Assembly (NCBI GenBank): GCA_041396125.1 | Contig: JAWKZG010000002.1 | Coordinates: 124,001 to 188,000 of the forward strand | Reading direction: 5' to 3' | Source of the DNA: JAWKZG01 sp041396125 | GTDB taxonomy: Bacteria; Pseudomonadota; Gammaproteobacteria; Competibacterales; Competibacteraceae | Length of the DNA: 64,000 nucleotides | Shown here: positions 24,805-35,174 of the stretch, piece after piece | Numbering within the stretch: the stretch's first letter is position 1 | How the letters are laid out: each line of letters opens with the position of its first letter | The notes under the pieces: model-generated | The model's database searches: none | What the model was told of the DNA's origin: nothing | The model's input: only the letters and a program-made list of their open reading frames with translations | Program-made: the position numbers and the translations under genes

Positions 24805-26453
24805 GTCTCAATCCACAGGGTGCTGACACTCATATGGCCGGTAGGACGGACACCTTGCAGCCACTTTGGCAGGATATAGGCATTGGCGCGATAATATAGC
24901 GGTAACGCGGGCAGATCAGTGGCATAAATGCGCTGTAATTCAGCCCATAAGGGTTTGCGTTTTGCCGGATCCAGCTCGGCTTCCAGCTGATCCAGCAAAC
25001 GATCCATAACCGGGTTCTGGTAGCCCGGATAATTTTGCCCCGACCAGCCATTCTGTTCGGAGGGAATTTCGCTCGAGTGCAAGGTCGTACGCGGTACGTT
25101 TTCCGGCGCTGACAGCCAGGCAAACATGGCCAGGCCGGTAAACAGCCGTCTATCGAGTGTTTCGCCAAAAAACACCCGTGCCGGCTGATTCCGGATACGC
25201 ACATCAATGCCGAGTTGTTGCCACTGGCTTTGCAGGACCTGCTGTACCAGTTCCCGGGAACGGTTGCCCGCAGTGGTCATCAGTTCGATGGACAGCTTTT
25301 CACCCTGCGCATTGTGCCGGAAGCCTTGTTTCATGACATTCCAGCCGGCCTCGTCCAGTAAGGCAGCCGCCTGTTTCGGGTCGTAGTTGTAACGCGGCGT
25401 ATCAGTGCTGTAGACGGTATCGAGTGGATTGATGCTGCTGTCTGCCACCGGCTGTTTGTCACGAAATAACTGATGACTGATTGCCTGCCGGTCAGCGCCA
25501 TATAACAGAGCCTGACGAACCCGAACGTCATTTAGGCCGGGTTGATCCAGGCGGACATCAAGGTGTTCATAGATAAGGCCCGGTTTGTAGATAATAGTGT
25601 AAGCATCGCCATGGCGTTCCTCAAAAGCCAGCGCCTGGTCGAGTGTCAGGCCCAGTTCACCTGCAATCATGTCCAGCTCCCCGGACAGCAGATTGGCCTC
25701 CAGCGCAGCCGTGTTTTCGATGGCTTTAACGACGATTTTCTGAAACGCGGGCGGCTCGCCCCACCAGGTCGGGTTGGTTTCCAGCACGATATACGCCCCG
25801 CGTTGTACCTCGCTGATCCGGTACGGTCCAAAATAGAGGCCGGGATTGGTCGGTGCCGTCTCGAACAGGGAACGATTACGGTATTGGGCCGGATCCTGTT
25901 CGAAAATAGACTGCTCCAGATGGGCAGGCAAGAGCTGGAAGTCGTTGATAGCTGCGTAATCGAAGGTGACCCGATCCATATGCAGTGTGAAAGTTTTCTC
26001 ATCAACTGCGTCGATACTCAGGATACGGCGGTACATTTCTTGGTTGGCGACCTGTGAGCTGGGTTCAAGACCCACCTGCCAGGTAAATAACACATCTGTG
26101 GTGCTGACCGGTGTACCGTCACCCCAGGTTGCGTCGGGCTGGATCGTGTAGGTTACAGCAATACCCTGGCTGCCATCCGGGGTAGGTTCCAGCACTGCTT
26201 TGCCGTTTTCGAGGCTGGGCAGTTCTGTGCATAGCAGACAGATCAGTTTCCAGTCCTGGTCATGGGCGGTAAAAGGCCTGCGCGCCATACCGAGCACATA
26301 GCTTTTCGCCAGCATGGAATCGATATTGGGATGGAATGTGGCTGGAAACTGACTCATGCCAATAACCAGTGAATCTTTGGCGTATGTGCTAGGCAGAAAA
26401 AAGATACCGAACAACAGAGCCCAGAGCAGAGTACGATTAATTTTTTTCGGCAT
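24786..26453 (-). CDS. Peptide-type ABC transporter substrate-binding protein (SBP family 5)
   Basis: 555-residue periplasmic binding protein. The signal peptide is MPKKINRTLLWALLFGIFFL plus STYA (about 1-25). The SBP_5 fold is shown by ATWGDGTPVSTTDVLFTW, NDVRVRQALLYGADRQAI and the C-terminal LPALPLYYRANAYIL. It is only distantly like DppA. ATG 26453 is chosen because it gives a clean signal peptide; the open frame to 26816 runs through the promoter of the divergent gene. It is followed directly by an ATPase but no permeases, so the pores must be encoded elsewhere or be lost. Confidence 0.87.
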   Translation of the reverse strand: MPKKINRTLLWALLFGIFFLPSTYAKDSLVIGMSQFPATFHPNIDSMLAKSYVLGMARRPFTAHDQDWKLICLLCTELPSLENGKAVLEPTPDGSQGIAVTYTIQPDATWGDGTPVSTTDVLFTWQVGLEPSSQVANQEMYRRILSIDAVDEKTFTLHMDRVTFDYAAINDFQLLPAHLEQSIFEQDPAQYRNRSLFETAPTNPGLYFGPYRISEVQRGAYIVLETNPTWWGEPPAFQKIVVKAIENTAALEANLLSGELDMIAGELGLTLDQALAFEERHGDAYTIIYKPGLIYEHLDVRLDQPGLNDVRVRQALLYGADRQAISHQLFRDKQPVADSSINPLDTVYSTDTPRYNYDPKQAAALLDEAGWNVMKQGFRHNAQGEKLSIELMTTAGNRSRELVQQVLQSQWQQLGIDVRIRNQPARVFFGETLDRRLFTGLAMFAWLSAPENVPRTTLHSSEIPSEQNGWSGQNYPGYQNPVMDRLLDQLEAELDPAKRKPLWAELQRIYATDLPALPLYYRANAYILPKWLQGVRPTGHMSVSTLWIETWHSTP

Positions 26454-26556
26454 GGATTCTCTCAACTTTGGGTAGTCTAAAAGGGCAGTCTGAATTTTGA
26501 TTGATTTAGCATGAAGTGTACCATTAATCACAACTTTATTCCGGCAGGACCACGTT

Positions 26557-27750
26557 ATGATCTTATGCAAAATGACATGTCCGAGGAAACCTTTCTGGCA
26601 GTCAAACAGCGCTATCTTCAGTTTGGTCTGGCTGGCTTTATCGGTCATTGCAATCAACCCGATGTATGTTGCAGCCCAGGCAGCGGATGCCGACAATTCC
26701 GACTTTGTCCGGTTATGGGAGGAACTGCTGCCACGGCTGGAAACCATTGTTGATTTGCAGGAGCAACACGACCAGTTGCCGGATAGCGCCTGGCTGAGTC
26801 CGGATAAAGCATCCAACCAAAATGCTATTAATCGTTTACTGGATGAAGCAGTGACGTTGCTGGGCGATAATGACGGTCAGCGTTACCGGCAGCAGATGGC
26901 ACAACTGCAGGCCGCTATCACCGAACTCGAGCACGATATCAGCGAGGCGCAGCGCTTGCGGGTTACTGCCCCGACGGACAGCTTCTGGGGCACGACAGTA
27001 GCCGATTATGATCAGCGCATTGAGCGGGCGCGGCAGCAAATTGCTGCCTACCGGCAGCAGATTATCCAGCTGAAAAAACAGTTTGCCGAAGAATTGCGCC
27101 AATCCGGCCTGGCAATTAGCGATGAGCAGCTGGATTTTCTGCTTTCCACCGTCATTGGTGACGATCTGATCAGCATGAGTATGGCCTTCGATCATGTTAA
27201 AGATCTCATTGCACAACTGGAGCTTTTATTGGTTGAAAGTGGTGAAAACCTGGCTGCTGCCCGCCGTTATTATGGAATTTACACGGTATTGTTACGCTCG
27301 CTGGTGCAAATGCACCAACAACTGCTGGATACAGTTGCGCACTATCAGGAGCAGCTGCAGGCTATTGATAAGAAAACCCGAACCCTGTTGCAGGAGAGCG
27401 AAAAACTGCGCCGTAACAGTGATCGGCATCAAGCGGTACTGGCGGCTAATATCCAGGCCCAGCGCCTGACCTTGCAGAGCGCCAAGCTGTATCGCGAGTA
27501 TCTGCGCGAACAGGCGGTTGATGTCGCCCACTCCCAGCAGGAGCTGCAACGCGATCTGGCGGTGGCGCGCAATACTTACGAAACCGTCAAGGTATCAGGA
27601 GAGCTGGTGCAGTTGATGCAGTCCGGGCAGCATTTGCTGGATCAGCTGTTCAGTAAACAAATACCGACCTTGTTCAGTTTCCAGAATCTGGAGCTGAAAC
27701 GCGAGTTTGAAAAGCTGACGTTGCGGTTGCAACAGGAAGGCTTGCAGTGA
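26557..27750 (+). CDS. Exported coiled-coil protein of unknown function
   Basis: 397 residues. An N-terminal hydrophobic segment (SLVWLALSVIAINPMYVAAQA, about 22-42) acts as a signal peptide or anchor. The rest is almost entirely helical and rich in Gln, Leu, Glu and Arg with heptad-like spacing (about residues 90-190 and 235-390), indicating long coiled coils in the periplasm. There are no catalytic motifs or cysteines of note in the mature part. ATG 26557 has AGGA upstream. It is divergent from the SBP gene with 103 bases between, so the two may be co-regulated. I do not recognise a characterised family. Confidence 0.7.
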   Translation: MILCKMTCPRKPFWQSNSAIFSLVWLALSVIAINPMYVAAQAADADNSDFVRLWEELLPRLETIVDLQEQHDQLPDSAWLSPDKASNQNAINRLLDEAVTLLGDNDGQRYRQQMAQLQAAITELEHDISEAQRLRVTAPTDSFWGTTVADYDQRIERARQQIAAYRQQIIQLKKQFAEELRQSGLAISDEQLDFLLSTVIGDDLISMSMAFDHVKDLIAQLELLLVESGENLAAARRYYGIYTVLLRSLVQMHQQLLDTVAHYQEQLQAIDKKTRTLLQESEKLRRNSDRHQAVLAANIQAQRLTLQSAKLYREYLREQAVDVAHSQQELQRDLAVARNTYETVKVSGELVQLMQSGQHLLDQLFSKQIPTLFSFQNLELKREFEKLTLRLQQEGLQ

Positions 27751-27765
27751 GCAAGCCCATATCAC

Positions 27766-27795
27766 CTGTATTCGATCTGTATTCGACCTATACAG
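27766..27795. promoter_or_regulatory. Tandem 11-bp repeat and inverted repeat before the TPP enzyme gene
   Basis: CTGTATTCGAT and CTGTATTCGAC follow each other at 27766-27787 (one helical turn apart). The second copy also forms an inverted repeat CTGTAT-7 bases-ATACAG at 27777-27795. It sits 135 bases upstream of the TPP enzyme start, in the 179-base gap after the coiled-coil gene. Such spacing suits a regulator binding site, though none is proven. Confidence 0.4.
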
Positions 27796-27929
27796 CATGA
27801 GCCCGCACTATGAATAGGGTCGAGGCGAGCACTATGTCGTGGCGCTGAAAAAGGCCATCATGCGCGGAAAATGTAGGTTAATATATTAAGTTAATTTTTG
27901 TTTTTATTTGTTTAGGAGAGCATAACAGT

Positions 27930-29612
27930 ATGAATAAGGGGGACAATCGGAGAACCGGTGGTCAGCTATTGGTTGAGTGTTTGCGTGCCAACGGTGTTGA
28001 GCTGGCTTTTGCGGTGCCAGGCGAGAGCTATCTGGCCGTGCTGGATGCGTTTTATGATGTACCGGAGATTCGTCTCATAACCGGCCGTCAGGAAGGCGGT
28101 GTGTCGATGATGGCAGAAGCCTATGGCAAACTGACCGGCAAACCCGGTATTGCATTTGTCACACGCGGACCGGGCGCGACCAATGCCTGTGCCGGTTTAC
28201 ACGTTGCGCGGCAGGAGTCCACCCCGATGGTTCTGTTTATTGGCCAGGTGGGCCGGAACATGACCGAGCGCGAATCGTTTCAGGAAATTGACTATCGGCG
28301 CATGCTGGGGCAACTGACCAAATGGACCGCTGAAATCGACGATCCCGCCCGTATTCCCGAGTTTGTCAGTCGTGCCTTTCATGTCGCCACCTCCGGCCGG
28401 CAAGGCCCGGTAGCGCTGGCATTGCCGGAAGACATGCTGACGGAACTGACCACTGCTGCGCCCTGCCAGCCTTATGCTGCTGTCCAGGCCGCTCCGGCAG
28501 CAGCGGATATGCAGCGTTTGATGGCCCTGCTGGAACAGGCCAGACAGCCGCTGCTGTTATTGGGTGAGGGCGACTGGAGCAGCGCTGCTGTGGCATCCAT
28601 GCAGCGCTTTTGTAGCGCTAATCAGCTGCCGGTTGTAGCAACATTCCGCTGTCAGGATTTATTCGATAATGCCCATCCCTGTTACATCGGCGATCTGGGC
28701 CTGGGGGCAAATCCGACGCTGAGTAAACGGGTTAAAGAAGCTGATTTACTCATCGCGGTCGGCGGGCGGCTGGGTGAAATACCGACCAATGCCTACAGCC
28801 TGCTGGATATTCCGACGCCGCAGCAGACCTTGGTGCATATCCATGGTGGCGCTGAAGAGCTTAACCGGGTTTATCAGGCAACGCTGGCGATCAATTCCGG
28901 TATGCAGCACTTTGCGGCCATGCTGGAACAGATGCCGACGCTGCAGGCACCAGCCTGGGCGGAAAGCACCCGCCAGGCCCATGCTGATTACCTGAACTGG
29001 ATCAAACCGCCACAAGTTCCCGGTGCGCTGCAGATGGGCGAAGTGATGAACTGGCTGGGTGAGCATTTACCCTCTGATGCCATCTTGACCAATGGTGCAG
29101 GCAATTACACAGTATGGCTGCACCGGTTTTATCAGTACCGGCATTTTCGCAGCCAGCTGGCTCCGACCTGTGGCTCTATGGGCTATGGTCTGCCGGCAGC
29201 GGTGGCGGCCAAACTGGCGCAACCCGAGCGCACGGTAGTTTGCTTTGCCGGTGATGGTTGTTATCAGATGACCATGCAGGAATTCGGCACTGCGGTGCAA
29301 TTTGGCGCGAACATCGTGGTTGTACTGGTTAATAACGGTTCCTGGGGCACAATTCGTATGCATCAGGAACGGGAATACCCGGAACGTGTGATTGCCACCG
29401 AACTGTTCAACCCTGATTTTGCCGCCTTAGCGCAAGCCTATGGGGGCTTTGGGGCTATTGTGAATAGTGCTGATGAGTTTCCGGCGGCTTTTGAGCAGGC
29501 TATGGCTGCGGGCAAGCCCGCACTACTGGAATTACGCCTTGATCTGGAAGCACTAACGCCCCGTGCCTCATTAAGCGATATCCGGGCGCAGGCGCTGGCG
29601 GGGAAAGCTTGA
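27930..29612 (+). CDS. Thiamine pyrophosphate-dependent enzyme, acetolactate synthase large-subunit-like
   Basis: 560-residue TPP enzyme of the acetohydroxyacid synthase/pyruvate oxidase superfamily. The N-terminal pyrimidine-binding domain carries catalytic Glu55 (GRQEGGVSMMAEA), a middle domain follows, and the C-terminal domain holds the diphosphate/Mg motif GDG...NN (AGDGCYQM to VLVNNGSWG, about residues 440-470). No small regulatory subunit (ilvN/H) follows and the gene is alone, so it is probably not the main biosynthetic enzyme; it could act on another 2-keto acid. Ribosome binding site TTAGGAGAG before ATG 27930. Confidence 0.85.
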   Translation: MNKGDNRRTGGQLLVECLRANGVELAFAVPGESYLAVLDAFYDVPEIRLITGRQEGGVSMMAEAYGKLTGKPGIAFVTRGPGATNACAGLHVARQESTPMVLFIGQVGRNMTERESFQEIDYRRMLGQLTKWTAEIDDPARIPEFVSRAFHVATSGRQGPVALALPEDMLTELTTAAPCQPYAAVQAAPAAADMQRLMALLEQARQPLLLLGEGDWSSAAVASMQRFCSANQLPVVATFRCQDLFDNAHPCYIGDLGLGANPTLSKRVKEADLLIAVGGRLGEIPTNAYSLLDIPTPQQTLVHIHGGAEELNRVYQATLAINSGMQHFAAMLEQMPTLQAPAWAESTRQAHADYLNWIKPPQVPGALQMGEVMNWLGEHLPSDAILTNGAGNYTVWLHRFYQYRHFRSQLAPTCGSMGYGLPAAVAAKLAQPERTVVCFAGDGCYQMTMQEFGTAVQFGANIVVVLVNNGSWGTIRMHQEREYPERVIATELFNPDFAALAQAYGGFGAIVNSADEFPAAFEQAMAAGKPALLELRLDLEALTPRASLSDIRAQALAGKA

Positions 29613-30018
29613 GCTAAGCGCAAGACAACCATAAAAAAAGGCGATTGTTTATGCAACAATCGCCTCACCCAACAGGAGGAGAACAAAAGTAAATAACCCA
29701 GAAGGAGGACTGAGATTAATCTAACGTTGCACGTTTCGATCAAGCTCGATTTATATATAGCGATGATCGTGCCAGATTAAGGTAAAAAAAGAGCTTTTTC
29801 CGTGATGTATTTTTTAAAATGCAATAAAATCAAATAGATGTAAATATTAGAGTATTTAAATGTAGTAAAATAGTACAAAATAAATTTGTTGTTTTTTGCA
29901 CAATAACAACTTATGTTGTTTATTTGAGTAACACAAAAGTGTTACGTGTGCAGAAAAGTAACATATTGTTGCTTTTTTAATACTTTGTTGTTAGCGGATA
30001 CCGTTCATATTGAACGGC
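29613..30018. other. AT-rich gap with minus-strand terminator
   Basis: 406 bases with no credible protein gene. From about 29750 to 30000 the sequence is strikingly A/T-rich compared with its surroundings. It holds a minus-strand terminator (29633-29664) and a perfect 7-bp inverted repeat GTAACAC-AAAA-GTGTTAC at 29928-29945. Two purine-rich AGGAGG tracts lie at about 29675 and 29703 on the plus strand without a following gene. It may encode a small RNA read toward 29633 or be the long 3' end of the DUF599 message. Confidence 0.45.
29633..29664 (-). terminator. Intrinsic terminator, minus strand
   Basis: Perfect 10-bp stem (GGCGATTGTT / AACAATCGCC) with a 5-base loop at 29640-29664, followed on the minus strand by seven T residues. 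It cannot serve the plus-strand TPP enzyme gene well because no T-run follows on that strand. The nearest minus-strand gene ends 355 bases upstream (DUF599). Confidence 0.7.
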
Positions 30019-30720
30019 TCAGTCTGCGGACTGGTCCGGTCGGGCGGATTGCAGCAGGTGCCACGAGCGGGAACGGAATTCCCGGCGATACAAAATCAGG
30101 GTTACCCAGGTGCTGGCAGCCAAAAATAAAATGGGGTGTAAAAACCAGCTGAGTGCAGCCAGGGCGAAAAAATAAGCCCGTAAGCCACTATTAAAATGAC
30201 TGGCGGCCAGGCCGTGCAATTGGGCAATGTGGTCCGCAAACCGGGTACTGTCAGGGGTTGCTTCGGTCTCAAGAGGCGCTGCACCAATCATGATGGAGCA
30301 ATAATTAAACAGCCGGTAACACCAGGCAAATTTGAAGAACGCGTAAATAAAAATGATAACCAGCAGGAGTACTTTTATTTCCCAGAGTGTCTTGCTGGCG
30401 GTCTCTGTGAAAGGCAATGCCTGCAGCACTGCAATCGCTTTATCGGTTGCCCCCAGCATGGCCAATAATCCGCCGATAATAAAAATCGATGTAGATGCAT
30501 AAAATGCTACGCCATAGAGAAGATTGCCCTGCGTAATGGCATCCAGCATGCGCGGATCCCGCCCTACCATATTGCGCATCCAGAGTTGCCGGTAATAGCC
30601 CATCACCGCGCTGACGCTTTGTTTGTGCAGACGGGTATGATCCACGCTCCAGACGTAGCCAAACCAGCACAACAGAAACCAGGCCAAGGCGAGGATATCA
30701 AGCCAGTGGAATTCAATCAT
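30019..30720 (-). CDS. DUF599 family membrane protein
   Basis: 233-residue inner-membrane protein of the DUF599 family, of unknown function. Typical features are the N-terminal helix IEFHWLDILALAWFLLCWFGY, the block RQLWMRNMVGRDPRMLDAIT and GNLLYGVAFYASTSIFIIGG, then two or three more helices and a basic C-terminal tail. Complete for the family. Divergent from rdgC, 297 bases away. Confidence 0.88.
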   Translation of the reverse strand: MIEFHWLDILALAWFLLCWFGYVWSVDHTRLHKQSVSAVMGYYRQLWMRNMVGRDPRMLDAITQGNLLYGVAFYASTSIFIIGGLLAMLGATDKAIAVLQALPFTETASKTLWEIKVLLLVIIFIYAFFKFAWCYRLFNYCSIMIGAAPLETEATPDSTRFADHIAQLHGLAASHFNSGLRAYFFALAALSWFLHPILFLAASTWVTLILYRREFRSRSWHLLQSARPDQSAD

Positions 30721-31017
30721 GGCGGGTTACAAGCCTCTGCGTAAGGTGCTTCGGGTGAGTAGTTGCATGGGCTCGCATCATACTGATATCGGCTGTTGGT
30801 GCAAAGAAACGCACACTGACCAACGCTTGATTGTCATTATATTGGCGGTTTTTATGATTTTCACATTTGTCAAAAAAATGGCGTCAAAATATTGTTGTTT
30901 CAGGCTGTCTGATACTCATCCGAGTAATTCTTTTCCACGATGCGTCACGATATACCCCGTCTTTCGTATAATGCCCGCTTTTTGAACAGAAGCTGGATAA
31001 CCCAATGGAAAGGCGCT

Positions 31018-31913
31018 ATGTGGTTTAACAATGTTTGTGTGTTTCAGGTCGCGGAAGATTTTCAAGTAACACCGCAGGATTTGGCTGCCCGGCTGGAGCA
31101 GAATGCGTTTACGCCCTGTTTGAGCCAGGATATGAGTAGTGCCGGTTGGGTGCCGCCACTGGGTCGTATAGGTGCGGAACTGACGCACAGTATCAATGAC
31201 TGTTTACTGGTCTGCCTGCAGACGGAGGAAAAAGTCTTGCCTGGTGCAGTCGTGAAAGAATTGCTGGCAGAGCAGGTCGTGATGGTGGAAGAGCGTGAGC
31301 AGCGCAATCTGCGCCGGGCCGAGAAAGAACGCATGCGCGATGAGCTGATGCTGGATTTATTACCCAGGGCTTTTGTCCGCCATCGCCAGAGCTATGCCTA
31401 CTTCGATCTGCACAAGCACCTGGCTGAGTGCTCAATAGCGCCAGCCCGAAAGGGATTGGCGAAGTGACCGAAGGGTTGCGCAAAGCGTTGGGCAGTTTGC
31501 CGATTACACCGCTGGACAGTCAGAATTCGCCCGCTGCAGTAATGACCGAATGGTTGCACAAGCGCCAGTTACCGTCTGATATTACCCTGGCTGACGAATG
31601 CGAGCTGCGTGATAACGATGGCGTCGTGCGCTGCAAGGGTCAGGATTTGCTGGGCGAAGAAATAAAAGTGCATCTGGATGCCGGCAAACAGGTGACCCGG
31701 CTGGCGTTGGAATGGGATGACAGGCTGGCTCTGGTCGTCAGCGATGATCTGATTCTACGTCGTCTAAAAATGCTGGATGTGCTGGAAAAAGAGCTGGATG
31801 TTGAGGGTCTGGATGACCCTGTCGCTGCGTTCGATGCCGGTTTTGTATTACTAAGCAGTGAATTACGGCGTTGTGTGGGCCGATTAATAGAGGTTTTGAA
31901 CGAGGCCAGCTAA
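31018..31913 (+). pseudogene. rdgC: Recombination-associated protein RdgC, frameshifted
   Basis: RdgC is a ring-shaped DNA-binding protein that limits RecA. The first part (from ATG 31018) has MWFNNVCVFQ, AFTPCLSQDMSSAGWVPPLG and LLPRAFVRHRQSYAYFDLHK. Near 31424 the frame shifts, and the remainder continues in another frame: VLNSASPKGIGEVTEGLRKA, LGSLPITPLD, then VTRLALEWDDRLALVVSDDL to the stop at 31913. The change equals loss of one base; adding it gives 298 residues, close to E. coli RdgC (303). Everything else is intact, which suggests a very recent mutation or a sequence error. Convergent with ppsA. Confidence 0.87.
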
Positions 31914-31936
31914 GCGTCCAAGCCGTGCTGCAAAAC

Positions 31937-32025
31937 AAAGAGCCAAAGAGCCAAAGAGCCAAAGAGCCAAAGAGCCAAAAGAGCCAAAGAACCAAAGAGC
32001 CAAAGAGCCAAAGAGCCAAAGAGCC
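31937..32025. repeat. 8-bp tandem repeat AAAGAGCC x 11
   Basis: Eleven head-to-tail copies of AAAGAGCC between the convergent ends of rdgC and ppsA. The sixth copy has one extra A (9 bp) and the seventh reads AAAGAACC; the rest are identical. It begins 23 bases after the rdgC stop and lies outside both genes. Near-perfect copies point to recent slippage expansion. Confidence 0.92.
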
Positions 32026-32035
32026 AGGGCCTAGG

Positions 32036-32078
32036 TGATAAAACAGGCGGGCAGACGCAGATGTTGCGCCCGCCCGCC
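32036..32078 (-). terminator. Probable terminator of ppsA
   Basis: On the minus strand a GGCGGGC/GCCCGCC stem (arms about 32046-32052 and 32072-32078) encloses a smaller CGCA/TGCG hairpin and is followed by TGTTTTATC. It lies 24 bases after the ppsA stop. The repetitive GCCC sequence allows alternative pairings. Confidence 0.5.
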
Positions 32079-32101
32079 CGTCTGTCTTTCAGCAGTGCTT
32101 C

Positions 32102-34474
<2,373 letters not shown>

Positions 34475-34688
34475 CGTATTTCCTCATAATCACCTGTACA
34501 ACGAGAGGCGAATAGTAGCGATTTGCTTGCAATCGGTCTAGGCTGTAAAGTGCATTCCGGCGGCGTGTGTCATGACACGCTGGCTTCATAGGGGTTACGC
34601 AAATCATTAACAGCACGGCCACACAGCAACAAAAGGCTGATGCGATGCGTACATTTTACTAGTCAGAAACACAATCAATAGTTGAGTT

Positions 34689-35171
34689 ATGTTACAGGTC
34701 TCACCACCACGGGCTCAGAATCCATTCGAGCTGGCCGGCACCTTCGCCGGCTTGATGGACCTGTATGAGCGTAATTATATTGGCCTGCGACGGCTGGTGC
34801 CGTGCTGGCCCGAGGCGCCGCAAGAATTATTGTCCACCGCCGGGGGAGCGTTGCCCTTGCATCTGGAGATTTCCGACCGGTTTCCTTTCACCAGTGATCT
34901 GGTACTGACCTATGTGTTTGAGCGCGAGGGTAAGCGCAAGCACGAACCCAATCTGCATATCCGGGTTTATCACGACGCGCGCCAGGCTGAGGTCACCGCT
35001 GCGCATCTGCGGCATTGGCCAAGCTTCGACACCGAGCATTGCTCGGAACTCTGGCTGCGCTGGCGGGCCAACCGATTTTTATACAAATGGTTGACATATT
35101 GCCTGCACCAAGGTCACCGCTTCGAACTTGCGCCCTCAACACTTGTTCTGCCACTTGCTTCATCGGTTTAA
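34689..35171 (+). CDS. DUF1249 family protein (YqiB-like)
   Basis: 160-residue cytoplasmic protein of the DUF1249 family (E. coli YqiB), of unknown function. Landmarks are LMDLYERNYIGLRRLVPCWP, LHIRVYHDARQAEVTAAHLR and the C-terminal NRFLYKWLTYCLHQGHRF. It starts a plus-strand cluster: the cysteine desulfurase gene follows 3 bases after its stop. In E. coli yqiB has different neighbours, so the link to sulfur metabolism is local. Divergent from ppsA across 214 bases. Confidence 0.88.
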   Translation: MLQVSPPRAQNPFELAGTFAGLMDLYERNYIGLRRLVPCWPEAPQELLSTAGGALPLHLEISDRFPFTSDLVLTYVFEREGKRKHEPNLHIRVYHDARQAEVTAAHLRHWPSFDTEHCSELWLRWRANRFLYKWLTYCLHQGHRFELAPSTLVLPLASSV

Positions 35172-35174
35172 CGC

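Noticed and set aside
26454..26816. Longer N-terminus for the peptide-type binding protein
   Set aside because: It would cover the promoter and start of the divergent coiled-coil gene, and places the signal peptide far inside the protein.
27777..27795. LexA-box-like CTGT...ACAG
   Set aside because: The spacing is 11 bases rather than 8, so it does not fit the gammaproteobacterial LexA consensus; kept only as a generic repeat.
29438..29743. Minus-strand open frame with a hydrophobic start
   Set aside because: It runs through the terminator hairpin and into the TPP enzyme gene; no ribosome binding site or family-like sequence.
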